NCBI GenBank assembly: GCA_037953745.1
Contig: JBAKBP010012992.1
Span: 1 to 64,000 of the forward strand
Origin: Lithodes maja
Lineage: Eukaryota; Arthropoda; Malacostraca; Decapoda; Lithodidae
Direction: 5' to 3'
Length of the DNA: 64,000 bases
Shown piece by piece: positions 23,001 through 35,000 of this stretch; position 1 is the stretch's first letter, and each line of letters opens with the position of its first letter. A program made the translations under genes and the position numbers. The notes beneath the pieces are model-generated. The model worked only from the letters and a program-made list of their open reading frames with translations. It ran no database searches and was not told where the DNA came from.

Positions 23001-26000
23001 AAGTGAACATCTGGGGCAACAGTTAAGCCCGTAGTACGTTTCTCTTGTGTCACACATTTTGTTGATGCACTATTGTTATACCCATCAAAGACAACAATGG
23101 GATAGTCATTTCTCTTGACAAGAGCAACATACTTGAATACAATATCTTCATATGTTTCTCCTCTTGTCCATTTGATGCGCTGGAGTAAGGATCCACCATC
23201 AAAAACAGAACATTCTGCATCAAGGATTGGTTGTCCTTGACTGGAAGTGTATTTTGCCATGGCATCTGCAAGCTGGGGCTTGGTGGCACTTCGAGGAAGT
23301 CCAGTGCTTGTAAACAGTGATGGTGGGTATACAGATAGCTCATGAAGTACTTCATGATTTCACTTAAACCTATATCAGCATTATTGGCTATTACAAGCAG
23401 CCGCTGAAACAATGCTTGAGGATCAACCTGCACTTCAACTCCTTCGGTTACTATCTTTTGACCCATTGTCTTGATCTGGTGTTTCTTCCTGAAAATATGG
23501 TTTGCTGTATTTTGACCTTCCATCATTTTGATATTTTGGCAAGTTAAGCATTTGATTGGGGTGCAGATAATCCTGAAATGATGTACAAATACTCAGTATC
23601 TGCAAATGGAGTGTGTTGCTCTAGGTACTGAAAAATCTTTATGCTATCTTCATGATCTCTTATCTTTCTGGATTCAGTCAAATCTTTATTTATTACAGAG
23701 CCAATCTTCTGACCACTCTTTACCTCATCACTTATCTGTGCAAAAATTGGCATGGCTTGTAACCATCTTGTCCGTTGAGTCTCATCCATACCTCGCCCAT
23801 GTGTTAACCTCCTGATGATTTTAGGGATTTCATAAGAACTTGCTCAATAACAAGGTCTGGTGCTAACCCAGCCCAGAATCTGTCTGATCGTCTGATGAAG
23901 AACAAACCAGACTCAATAAGTTGGTCTTCTTCAGAGCTACCATATCCTGGAGGAATAGATAGGCTGATTTTGTGTAGTTATTGTGTCCAGATGCAGCAAA
24001 AAAGGGCAGCATTCTCTGTAATGCCATGAAGTATAACATTGGCTGGCTGGTTCGCTGTCCTCTGAGTGATGACCGTAGTATATCCATCATCTCCATATAC
24101 AGAATCCATAACTTTCCATTTGGGCTCTGCTGTAGTTGGTCTTTGATATCTCTAAGTCTTTCTTCAACTTCCACAATTTCTGCATCTAAAATTCTCACTT
24201 CTTCCTCTGTTGATTGAAGAACTTTGTCAAACTGCATTAATGCTCCATCTATCATATTCTGTGTGCCCTCACGCTCTGATGATTTCTTGGCCACTAATGC
24301 ATTCAAAGCGGCATCAACTAAAAAGTGGCCACGTATTACTCTCTCATATGCCTTTCCAGCCAGCATTTGATTGACGGTGTTGGGTCCATAGACAAGCTCA
24401 AATAGTGTTCTCAGTCCGCTACCCTTCATGATGTGCCCCATAGTGCCAAGGAAGCTCATTAAGGTATGGAATGGCCCAAGGATGAGAACAATATGTTGCA
24501 GTTGGCTTTCATTACTGATGATATGTCTTGCTTTAAGCCATAAAGGTTGATCAAACGTGATGACAGGTGATATATTGTATTTATGGCACTGGTCATTTAC
24601 AAACATTAGGGTAGTGAAGATACAGCTCATGTTTGTTGGATCTAGGTCAACCATCGGTAAGAAGTGGAAGGATGCTTTTCCTAAGTGGCTACCATGGGTA
24701 GTGACCTGCATAAAACCGGACCATCCTGGCCTGTTACATCTATGAGGAAATGAGATCTTCCATAAAGTATCAAGATGCTCTCTGATGTCATCATGGACAA
24801 TGGATGATATTGCTTTGTAATTTAACATATCTCCAACTTTTCTTAGTTTTGAGTATCTTGTGATTGCAATACTTGTTGGCTTAGTCTTGAAATGTTCTGA
24901 ATTCCGAATAATTGTTTGAGCTGTGGTTACTGGTGGTGTGGCTGCACACATCAGACCCATGCCATGGTAGGTGTCTTTTCCTGTAATTGTTACCGTATTA
25001 TGGTCAACATTGTCAGCAATGAAATGGCAAAAGCTGTTGGCCAAATCTTTAAGCTAATCTTGATTTTGATGTGCAGCACATACTTTGAATAGCTTTACTT
25101 CATCATATGACAAACAAAATCCTCTGTTACTCAAATCATCAATGAGCTCACTGGAACCATAAGCCCAATGTAAATGCATTGCTAATGAGAATTGCATTGG
25201 TGCAATTATACTTCTTGGCCGAGCTTGTTGCATGATACATTGCGCTATTGCTGCAATCTTTAAGTCATTTTTAGTCTTCCTTCCCCTAAAAACTTCGGCA
25301 AGAAACATTCTAAGTGAAAAAGGAACAAAATCCAAGTTTTGTTGGGTGTCACCTATTCCTGAAATGTTTGGGTACTCTAATTTACTTTCCTGAATACTGA
25401 TGATATCTGATTTTATCAGTGCTGCTGCTGTTTTCAGTATGGCCATTTTTTTTCGTTTCTTCACTAACCTCTTGTTTCTGATCTATGTAAAACTCGCTGA
25501 GAATTTTTGATGATGTTCTCCTTAACCCATCAGACCTGGAAGGGCTCTGAGGCACCCATAAAAAACACACCCGAGCTACCCGGAAGGGCTCTGAGGCACT
25601 CATGAGCTCAAAGCCTGTAAGCTTGGTGTGCGAGGCGTCCGTCCGACGCATGTAAACAACAGCCGGCTGGACCGACGCCCCGCATCTCCGACCACAAGAA
25701 GGAGTGCGTCGCTTGTTCGTGTGTGCCTGTATGTTATTGTTAAGTATCGAAAAGTAGTGTAAAGTGGCTGTTTTTGCCATAAAGTTATCTCCAATGAAAT
25801 CATCATCACAACTGAACCAGTTGACTTAGAGAGCTCTACTTAACGCCATTCTACAGGTACGAAACACATCTACGCTTGGGGAAGTGCGGGAATACGGAAG
25901 CAACCCAAATAACAAAGATGCGGTAGCCTAGGCGTAGACGTTTTTCGGACAAAACACCCGGGTTTCGGGGAATATATATGGAATACATAGCCGGGGCTGG

Positions 26001-29000
26001 AGGGTTAATGTCACTACATTGCTATAACTTCCAACCTGACTAATAACAAGAGAATCTTCAAAATGGTCTATTAGCTTCTGCTTAAGGTAAGGGAGAATGT
26101 ATGGATCTTGACAATGTTCTTTCATGCTAGTTTGTAAGTCTGCAAGAGTGGTGAGTTCTTCTTCTTCTACGATTTGAGCAAGTACAATCTGAAATGCTTC
26201 TTCTCTGGACACATCTACCTTTCGACCACTCCTGTTCCTTTCTACTTTCTCTTTTATATCCGAGTCATATTTGGCTGGCATTTTTCTTCCAGTTCTGAAA
26301 TTTCCACTGCACACCTTATGGTATATAGCATCTGCTGCAGGCAAGTCTTTTGCAAACTCAACTCTTGATTTCACATCATCAGCCCACTTGGAGAAGGCCT
26401 ATGACAGAGTGGATAGAGAAGGTTTGTGGAAAGTACTTAGAATATACGGAGTAGAGGGCAAGCTGCTGAAAGCAGTGAAGAGCATGTATGAGGGTGCAAA
26501 GGCGGCAGTACGTGTGGAGAGTGAGCAGAGCGAGTTCTTTGACGTGAATGTTGGTTTGAAACAGGGGTGTGTGATGTCCCCGTGGTTGTTTACTGTATAT
26601 ATGGATGGAGTTATGAAAGAAATACTATCAAGAGCAGTGGATGTTGGTGTATCGCTGAAAAGGGAGGGAATTGAGTGGAAGCTACCTATACTGCTGTTTG
26701 CGGATGATACAGTTCTGATGAGTGATAATGAATGGGAGTTGCAGGGTCTGGTAAATGAGTTTGGAACAGTGTGCAAAAAAACGGAATTTGAAGGTAAATA
26801 CGGGGAAGAGCAAGGTTATGGTCTTCGAAAGGGGTGAAGTCACAGAGTGTGAGGTGAAGCTGAACGGTCAGGCTATGGAGATCGTCAACTCTTTTAAGTA
26901 TCTGGGCAGTGTGTTGAGTAAAGATGGGACTATGGATGAAGAGGTGCGGGAGAGGGTACAACAGGGGAAGAGGGTTGTAGGAACGCTAAAAGCAGTAACA
27001 AGAAATAGGGTGGTCAGTATGGAAGTGAAGAAGTCCTTGCATGACAGTGTGGTAATCCCGACACTGACTTACGGAAGCGAAGCATGGACGTTGGTTGAGA
27101 GACTCAGACCAAGAGTGAGAGCAGTGGAAATGAATTACTTAAGGAGTGCGTGCGGAGTTACATGGAGGGATAGACGGACTAATGAGGAAGTAAGAAGGAG
27201 GTGTGGTGTGGAGGTAGATGTGCTGGAAAGTGTGAAAAGGAACAACTTGAGATGGTTCGGCCATATGGAACGTATGGAAAGCGAGAGAATGACTAAGAGG
27301 GTGTACGAGAGCGAGGTGGAGGGACAGAGGGGGAGAGGTAGACCGAATATGAGGTGGAAGGATGGAGTGAGGAACTACATGAACGAAGGCGGTGCTGGTT
27401 GGGAGGAGGGGCGTCGACTGACTGGGGACAGAGGTGCATGGGGGTGGTTCGTTCGTGGCCACCCCTTCGGGGATCACGGCGTCGGGCAATAGATAGATAG
27501 ATAGAATGAGATATTTAATGAAATGTGAGTGCAAAGTTGTTTTTTCCAAGTTTTTCATAATCACGTATTCCAATTCTGGGCTTATTTGCATAAAGACTAG
27601 GTTTTAGGGGAAAAATGTATAGAACATAACTTGAGCACAATACTTTTTCCTATTTTTTTAGTATCTATACCTCTTATCAGTATGATGCACCATTTTCGAG
27701 AAAAACTTGAAAATGTGAAAACATGTCCCTACTGAAAGGGTTAAAATGTGAATTACGTAAATACCATGTCCGAATTTGTCCGATTTTGGATATGGTGTTA
27801 CTAGGAGTCCAACTAACATGTTCATGCAATAAAACAAACTATTGCAATTTGTTTGACTTAAAATGCTCTTTCCCATGGACTAAATGTACCGGTACAGTAT
27901 TACCGGTATTATTATTATTATTATTATTTTTTTTTTTCATAATTTATTTTTTGTTCAGTCTTCTTCTCTGTGTGGCACCTCGCCCAGACAGGAACCAGTA
28001 TTTAGCATTGATTTTATTTTTCCATAATTAATTCTATCTCCTAACATGTCAGCACAGTTTTATCTACAACGACATGCATATACAGTATTCGCCTTCAATC
28101 TAGGCTAATCTGATACTACTGGTATCTTATCTGATCCTCTTTTTGTTTGTATTTTGTTTTCTGTCAATGTCCAATTTTTTTTCGTCGCTAACTAGCCGTC
28201 CCCTCGTGAACGAAAATATAATTTTTGTTTTATTTTTTACGATAACTGGATAATATTTAGTTATTTTACCATAATTTTGTTGTTTTCACAAGACAGGATG
28301 GGATGTTGAAATGAAGATAAAGTGAACCTCATATTCGTACCTGGTATATACAGTAGCCGTCACAATTACATGGAGAAGTAGCCTTGTTTTTGTGGATTTT
28401 CAGCTTCTCAAACATTTTTTTTTTTTTTTTTTTTTTATAGGACGTATATGTATGTTGGCCGCAGTGATCATAAAAATCACCAGACTTTTTAGCTGTTTGG
28501 AATAACAATGACCCAGACGAAGTTATAAATTTAATACTAACTTTTATGTTTGTTTGTATCTGCAGTGATTTGTCCAGTGTGTCGTCATGTGTCCACTACG
28601 TTCTCCCACTTCCAAGACCTGGTGTTGGACATCAGGACGGTGGGCAGCCTGGATGAAGCCCTCAACCTATACTTCCGCAAGGAGACCCTTGACACTGACA
28701 ATGCCTACAAGTGTGAGAAGTGCCGCAAGAAAGTACCCGCCACTAAGAGACATTTAATCGAAAGAGCGCCTCATGTTCTACTTATACAGCTCAAGAGGTG
28801 GGTGAAATGAATTTTTGTAATCAACTTTCTCATTCAGCCTTCATAATGCTCCTTCCACTTTCGACTCCACTTTTTCCCCTCAAACCATTGGTGAACTTCA
28901 TCTACATCAAATATATCACTATTGCTTAGTTCATCAAAACTGTCACCTCACTTTTTTCTTTCAGAGTAAAGAAAAAAGCCATCATTTGATTGAGAGGGCT

Positions 29001-32000
29001 GATTTTCTCTCGCAGATTCACCATGTCGGGCGGGAAGATTGGCAAACACATCAACATCCAGCGGACCATAGACATATCCAGATTCGTCAACGGCGCCAGC
29101 AAACAGCAGGGCAGCGGGAAGCAGGGAGGTGGGTGTCCAGGGAAGCAGGGCATGGCAGGGGGAGGCAAGCAAGGAGGGAAGCCGGGTGGAATGGGAGCTA
29201 AACAGCAGGGAATCAGCGCAGCAGCTAATAAAGGTAAGGGGGTTTTTGGTGTACATTTTGTTTTTAAGATAATTTAAGCTATAATTTGTCCATGTATTTC
29301 TCCTTTATTTTAGTTCACTACATTCCTGTGCTTGTTTCTCTCCATAACGGATGCCCGTCTCCTTCACCTCCACCCAAGCTACGGGAGCCATTCATTCACC
29401 ACAACCTGATTGAAAACTCCATGATATGTTTGCAATGCGAGACATAAACTGCAAATACGGACATTGCTGTGTTTGGCAAATTGACAACACTGCTGTTATC
29501 TAGCCATTAGAAATATAACATATTAGATAGGTAATTTTTATCTCCCTCGCCAAGATAGATTACTTACTACATATTTTTGTCAACCTCATATCTGTTTCCA
29601 CTCCATTTAATTATCTGTCTATCTGTATAATAGTTTCAAAATCCAGTGTTAAAGTGTGGATGTACCTTAACTTGGAACTGGTCTCCAGGTGTGTCAGTGG
29701 GTGGCCAGTACCAGTACCGGTTGGCGTCGATGGTGATCCACCTGGGAGGTTCACAACATGGTGGTCACTACACAGCCGTCGCAGAGGCATCCAGTAACAC
29801 CATGTTTGAATTTGATGATGCTTCCGTAAGTCTATACCTTTTTTTGTTATCCCTTGGAAAAGTGCCTGTACCAATCTATCCATAAAACCTGAACCAGGGG
29901 AGGGAACTGTGTCAATTTTGTTTTAACTTTTTCAGGAACATTGTGGTAGTATCCATACAGATCATCATATACAGTACACTTTTATCCAAAAGAGTGAGTT
30001 AGCCTGGACTGGATTGCTATTTATATAGGCTTTTGTTTCCTGGAATCCAGGGTCTGAGAGAGCGGTTTTACTAGATAGGTATTTAGTACTGTTTATCGAT
30101 ATTATAAGTGTTGGCAACTGACCGACTCCCACTGTCTCCAACAGGTCCGGCAAGTTTCGGTTCAGAGCGCCCTGATGCGGAACCCTTACATCCTCTTCTA
30201 TGAGTTGATCCGCAAGCCCAAGGATCCGCTCCACATCAAGCCAGTGATACGCCAGAGCTCCGAGAAGGCCCTGATCCGCCAGAACTCGGATGGGATCCTT
30301 CGGCCGATCCCCACGAGCCACAGTGCCTCCTCGGTGAATGGTTTCGGACATGCCACTGATCATATTGGAGAGGCGGGCACCCCCAGATCCGGGGCACACA
30401 CTCCTAATAGTAAATTGATTTTGCCTACTCAGAAGGATAGGTGAGTTGGGAATGCATTATGTACTGTATATATTAACCTAACAAGTGCGCATGGGGGTAA
30501 TTGAAAACGTCCCCCTGTGCTGACGTATTTGAGGTGTTTCCGTCACTAAAATATTCATTGTACCATTAATAGCATTAATAATTATCCATATGCGCCTATT
30601 ATGGGTTGATTATAAAGGTATTAACCTGAAACAACAATAAAACGAGTGAAAACAGCGTTTGGATGGTCAAAATCGGAGATATAGCCCGCGAGTTGTATAA
30701 TGTATGGGTGAGGCAAACTGCTTTCCCGCCAATTTCCCCCAAGGCCACTGAGACACAGTCAATCGATACTCTCTCTCTCTCTCTTGCACTCACTTGCCAT
30801 CAGTGATGACAACACCCTGCTTGCAACTCGCTAATGTTAGCACGAAAATATACCTCAGAATAAGGGAATAATAGGGAAAATAGGTGATAACTGAAGGAGA
30901 GGAGGCAAGTGGGGAAGGAGGGGAGGTAGAGGACTGAGATTTTGCATGGCCCAGGGGCCAAAACAAAATAAAAAAATAAAAAAATAAAAATATTTTTTTT
31001 TTTTTTTTTTTTTTCGATGTCAAAAGTTGATTTTTTTATTTTACTTACTCTCAAGAGTCTTCCCGCAGTCCGCCGGGGGAACTCTTAAGAGTCTCCCCGC
31101 AGTTCCCGGGTTAACTAATGAACGTTCGATCATTTATCCAGTTTGTTTATATAATTTGTTGTCTTACTGATTACTGTACTTATAATACTGTATATCCTCA
31201 ATACTCAATAATATACTGTAGGTAAATAATTTTATGTATGAGGTTTTCAGTTTAACTAGATATTGTTAAACTGAATCTAGTTAAACTAGTTTAACTAGAT
31301 ATTGACCATCCAGCTCTCCTGAGCTATCAGAAGAGACTGAATGACTCCGTTGTCGACGCCTGCCCGGGATGTAACACATCACCCCATACCATTAAACACA
31401 TCATAGAAGACTGCATTTCACACAACCACTTACGCCAACAACACAATCTACACTCAATGAGAGCTCTGTGGGAAAGCCCGATCGTGGCCATGGCCTTCCT
31501 CAGGGACTCGGGTCTGTTCAGCCAGGCAGCTTAGGGAACAACAACAACACCCCACACACAAGACATCACACAACAAATTCAAGCACTTAACACCCAAACT
31601 AACAACAAAATACAAGAACAACAAAAACTAAATTGGAATAACTTCCTACAAACACTTGATCACAAAACAAACCACAAAAAAATCTACAAAACACTAAACA
31701 GCATCACACTTTCCAACAGCAACACAACACAATCACATGCTGCAATCACAACAACAGACTCTACTCCTTCATGTAAACAACAAGCAAACACTCTCATCAA
31801 TCACTTTTCACATGTCAGCCACCTAAAACCTCACAAAGACGACCGACGTGTCATCCGACGTAAGAGACAATTCCCCACAGACCCTGACTATACACCCTTC
31901 ACCAATCACCAGACAAAGCATATCATCAACAATCTCAAGCACTCACCCGCCTGTGGCCTAGACAACATAAGCAACATACACCTCAGACACCTGGGACCAC

Positions 32001-35000
32001 AAGGCATACAAACACTCACTAACATATCAAACTACAGCTATTCACACAACACAATACCAGACATTTGGAAGCATGGTATCATCATCACATTCCCCAAACC
32101 CAACAAAGACTCCACGCTACCCTCCTCGCACCGCCCCATCACACTTCTTTGCTCCCCCTCCAAAGTCATGGAACGCCTAGTATTACAACTAATTACACCT
32201 GACCTACCCCTAGCTCCAACACAACATGGCTTTAGGCCACTGCACTCCACAAACACTCTTCTCACAGACCTTACACAAAGAGCTTTCGACGGCATCAACT
32301 CAGCTAGACCACCACACAGATCACTATTAGCCACACTCGACATTAGTAAAGCCTTCGATGCCATCCCCCGCCACAACCTAACAAACAAAATCTACAACAC
32401 AAACCTGCACAACAACACAAAAAGGTGGCTGGCCAACTTCCTAGCAGGCAGATGTGCACACGTATCTTTTGCCGGTCAGTCATCTAAAATCAGAAACTTT
32501 CCAAACGGAGTCCCACAAGGATCCGTCCTATCGCCCGCACTCTTCAATCTGTACATGCATGATATAACTACACCCAATACGCCCCAAATAAACTTAGCCT
32601 CCTATGCAGATGACATAACACTCACATGCACACACCATGACCCAAAAAGAGCAACAGATCTCCTTCAACCCTATCTCAACACACTACATGGTTGGTGCAC
32701 TACAAACAGACTTAATCTAGCCCCAGCCAAATCCACCGCAACCCTGCTCACAAGTTGGACAGGAGAACACGAATACATCCCTCAACTCACCATAAACAAC
32801 ACACCCCTAACACATACACACACACCCAAAATCCTAGGAGTAACATATGATACTCATATGACATTCAAACAGCACACCACAAACATTAAAAAGAAACTGA
32901 CACCCAGACTTAACGCCCTCAGGTCACTTGCTCACACAAAATTTGGACACAACAAAGAAACTACCACCACAGTATATAAACAATACATAAGATCAGTGAT
33001 GGAATACGCAAGCCCAGCCTGGGCTTCTAACCTAGCTGAAACACATCATAAGACCTTACAGACTATTCAAAACAAAGCCCTGAAGATCATTACAGGCTGC
33101 ACAGCTACTTCACCCACAGATCACCTACATCAAGAAACCAAAATCCTCAAAGTCAAAGACCATCTGGACATGAGAGGCACTCAATTCCTGGCAGCAGCCT
33201 CCACGAACCAAGACCACCCACTAAACTACATGGCAACACACCCACAGACACCAAGAAATATCAAAACAACACCCAGCACACGGTATCACACACAATTATT
33301 GTCCTCTCTCCTCCCTGCCCACCCGAACCAACTTCCAGAAGCACATCCATACTCATATCTCTCACCGATCCATCCACTCACTCACAGACAACACGCAGCT
33401 GCATGCACGACCTCCCGAAGTCCATCCTTCCGAATCCTCCCTTCCTCGCGAGGACAGAGTCCACCTGGCCAGGCTGAGATGCGGACACCATCCAGCTCTC
33501 CTGAGCTATCAGAAGAGACTGGATGACTCCGTTGTCGACGCCTGCCCGGGATGTAACACAGCACCCCATACCATTAAACACATCATAGAAGACTGCATTT
33601 CACACAACCACTTACGCCAACAACACATCTACACTTAATGAGAGCTCTGTGGGAAAGCCCGATCGTGGCCATGGCCTTTCTCAGGGACTCGGGGCTGTTC
33701 GGCCAGGCAGCTTAGGGAACAACAACAACAACAACAACTAGATATTGTTTATATCTACGGTACCTAAATACAGACCCCTAGTTTCTCTACTTCATATTCA
33801 AACATGTGCATCTCTTACATCTAATACATTATTTATTTACTTTATCTTTATTCCAGGGACAGGATATCGTTCGGTCTGAAGTACAACTCGAGCGGCGGGA
33901 AGAATGACGGAAGCAACAAACCCAGCAAGATCATCCTCAACTCAAGTACCACCACGCTCCTAGCCACCAAAACCCCACCATCCCCCAGTCCGCTAGCTGC
34001 CAAGACCTCCTATTCCGCTCCCACCACCCTCAAATCATCATCATCTTCTGGCTCTTCTAAATCCTCCTCCTCATCCACTCCAACCACTTTGCAATCCTCA
34101 TCCAAGTCATCTTCATCCACTCCTGCGTCCATGCAATCCTCCGGCTCATCTACCTCCGGGTCCCTGAAATCGTTCCCAGGCGTTACCATCAACAAGTCTT
34201 CCTCGTCAACTTCTTCTGTTTCCCGTCTCTCCTCGTCTACCCCCTCGACTCCCAAGCCGTCGTCCGCTAGCTTAGTGAAGGCTGCGGGGAATCGGTCAAG
34301 CCTTGTACCATACCTCGATGATTCGGAGGACTCTGAGGCGGAAGAGGCGAAGCGTGTGGGGACGAAGACCGCCGGTAAGGACAAGTCGCCGCCCATTGCC
34401 AAAGTGAACGGCGTGAAGTGTAAGAGTGAGAAGATGAACGGCTCGAAATGTGAAGGTCTGAGTAATGGGGATGTGAGAAACTGTGATTCTGAGAGTAATG
34501 GGAGGAGTAATGGCATTCCCATAAAGGCCAGTTCTGCCTCTGCTTCACCGTTCCTACCACGGGCTCTACACGTAGCCGCCAGTCAAACCTCCGGCCTGTC
34601 TGTAACCTGTAATGGAACTAAAACCAAATCGATAGATTCCGGTTGGACAGTTTCAGAGGCGTCGCCACACACCCCGAGCGAATGTAGCAGCGGCAGCAAC
34701 GGTTCTCGGGCCAACGCTTTCACTGTCAGCAAACAACCAACCTCCTGCTGTAAAGTAGATCAAAGACTAGTAGATAGCAAAGTGCAGGAGAAACCGGAGA
34801 ATCAAGGGTGGACTGTGACGATCAGGAAACAAAGGCCAGAACTGGAAAAGGCCCACTCAGTCGACTGCGTCCTGCCTGGGTTGAGCCACAGAAAGGACGA
34901 GTGTGATTCAGCCAGTCTGAAGAGCAAGGCGAGTGTGGACAGCAACCGGTCAGACCACTCCAGTAAGTCCATGAAGAAGTCGTTTTTATCATTGTTCACC

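Larger units (their letters stand above)
17655..27882 (-). mobile_element. Degraded Academ-like DNA transposon with long TIRs
   Basis: The termini are inverted repeats of about 380 bp (17,655-18,038 and 27,505-27,882). They start tagtccatggga and share blocks such as caaacaaattgcaatagttt and cctagtaacaccatatcc. A 3-bp AAT flanks both ends. Inside, one minus-strand coding region with frame breaks encodes, N to C: KWADDVKSRVEF; a large region with ADNVDHN; an XPG/FEN1-like nuclease; and a CXC-type cysteine cluster. XPG nuclease plus a C-terminal cysteine-rich finger and 3-4 bp TSDs is what I know of the Academ superfamily (family assignment inferred). Related repetitive ORFs are widespread in aquatic invertebrate genomes. 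Later insertions: Tigger, two LINEs and a TTAA MITE. Confidence 0.65.
17111..28565 (+). other. USP36 intron 4 (11.5 kb, transposon-filled)
   Basis: Bounded by gtcagt and a ctgcag acceptor, with compatible phase 1. Contains a PLE A tail (17.23-17.54 kb), the Academ-like element (17.66-27.88 kb), and unassigned AT-rich sequence with a (tta)n and several T-runs from 27.9 to 28.5 kb. Confidence 0.85.

Noticed and set aside
22641..23260. Possible host FEN1/XPG gene
   Set aside because: Collinear with flanking transposon ORF segments and enclosed in TIRs; divergent from cellular FEN1.
34010..34522. Minus-strand acidic ORF (170 aa)
   Set aside because: Antisense of the Ser-rich USP36 exon 9.
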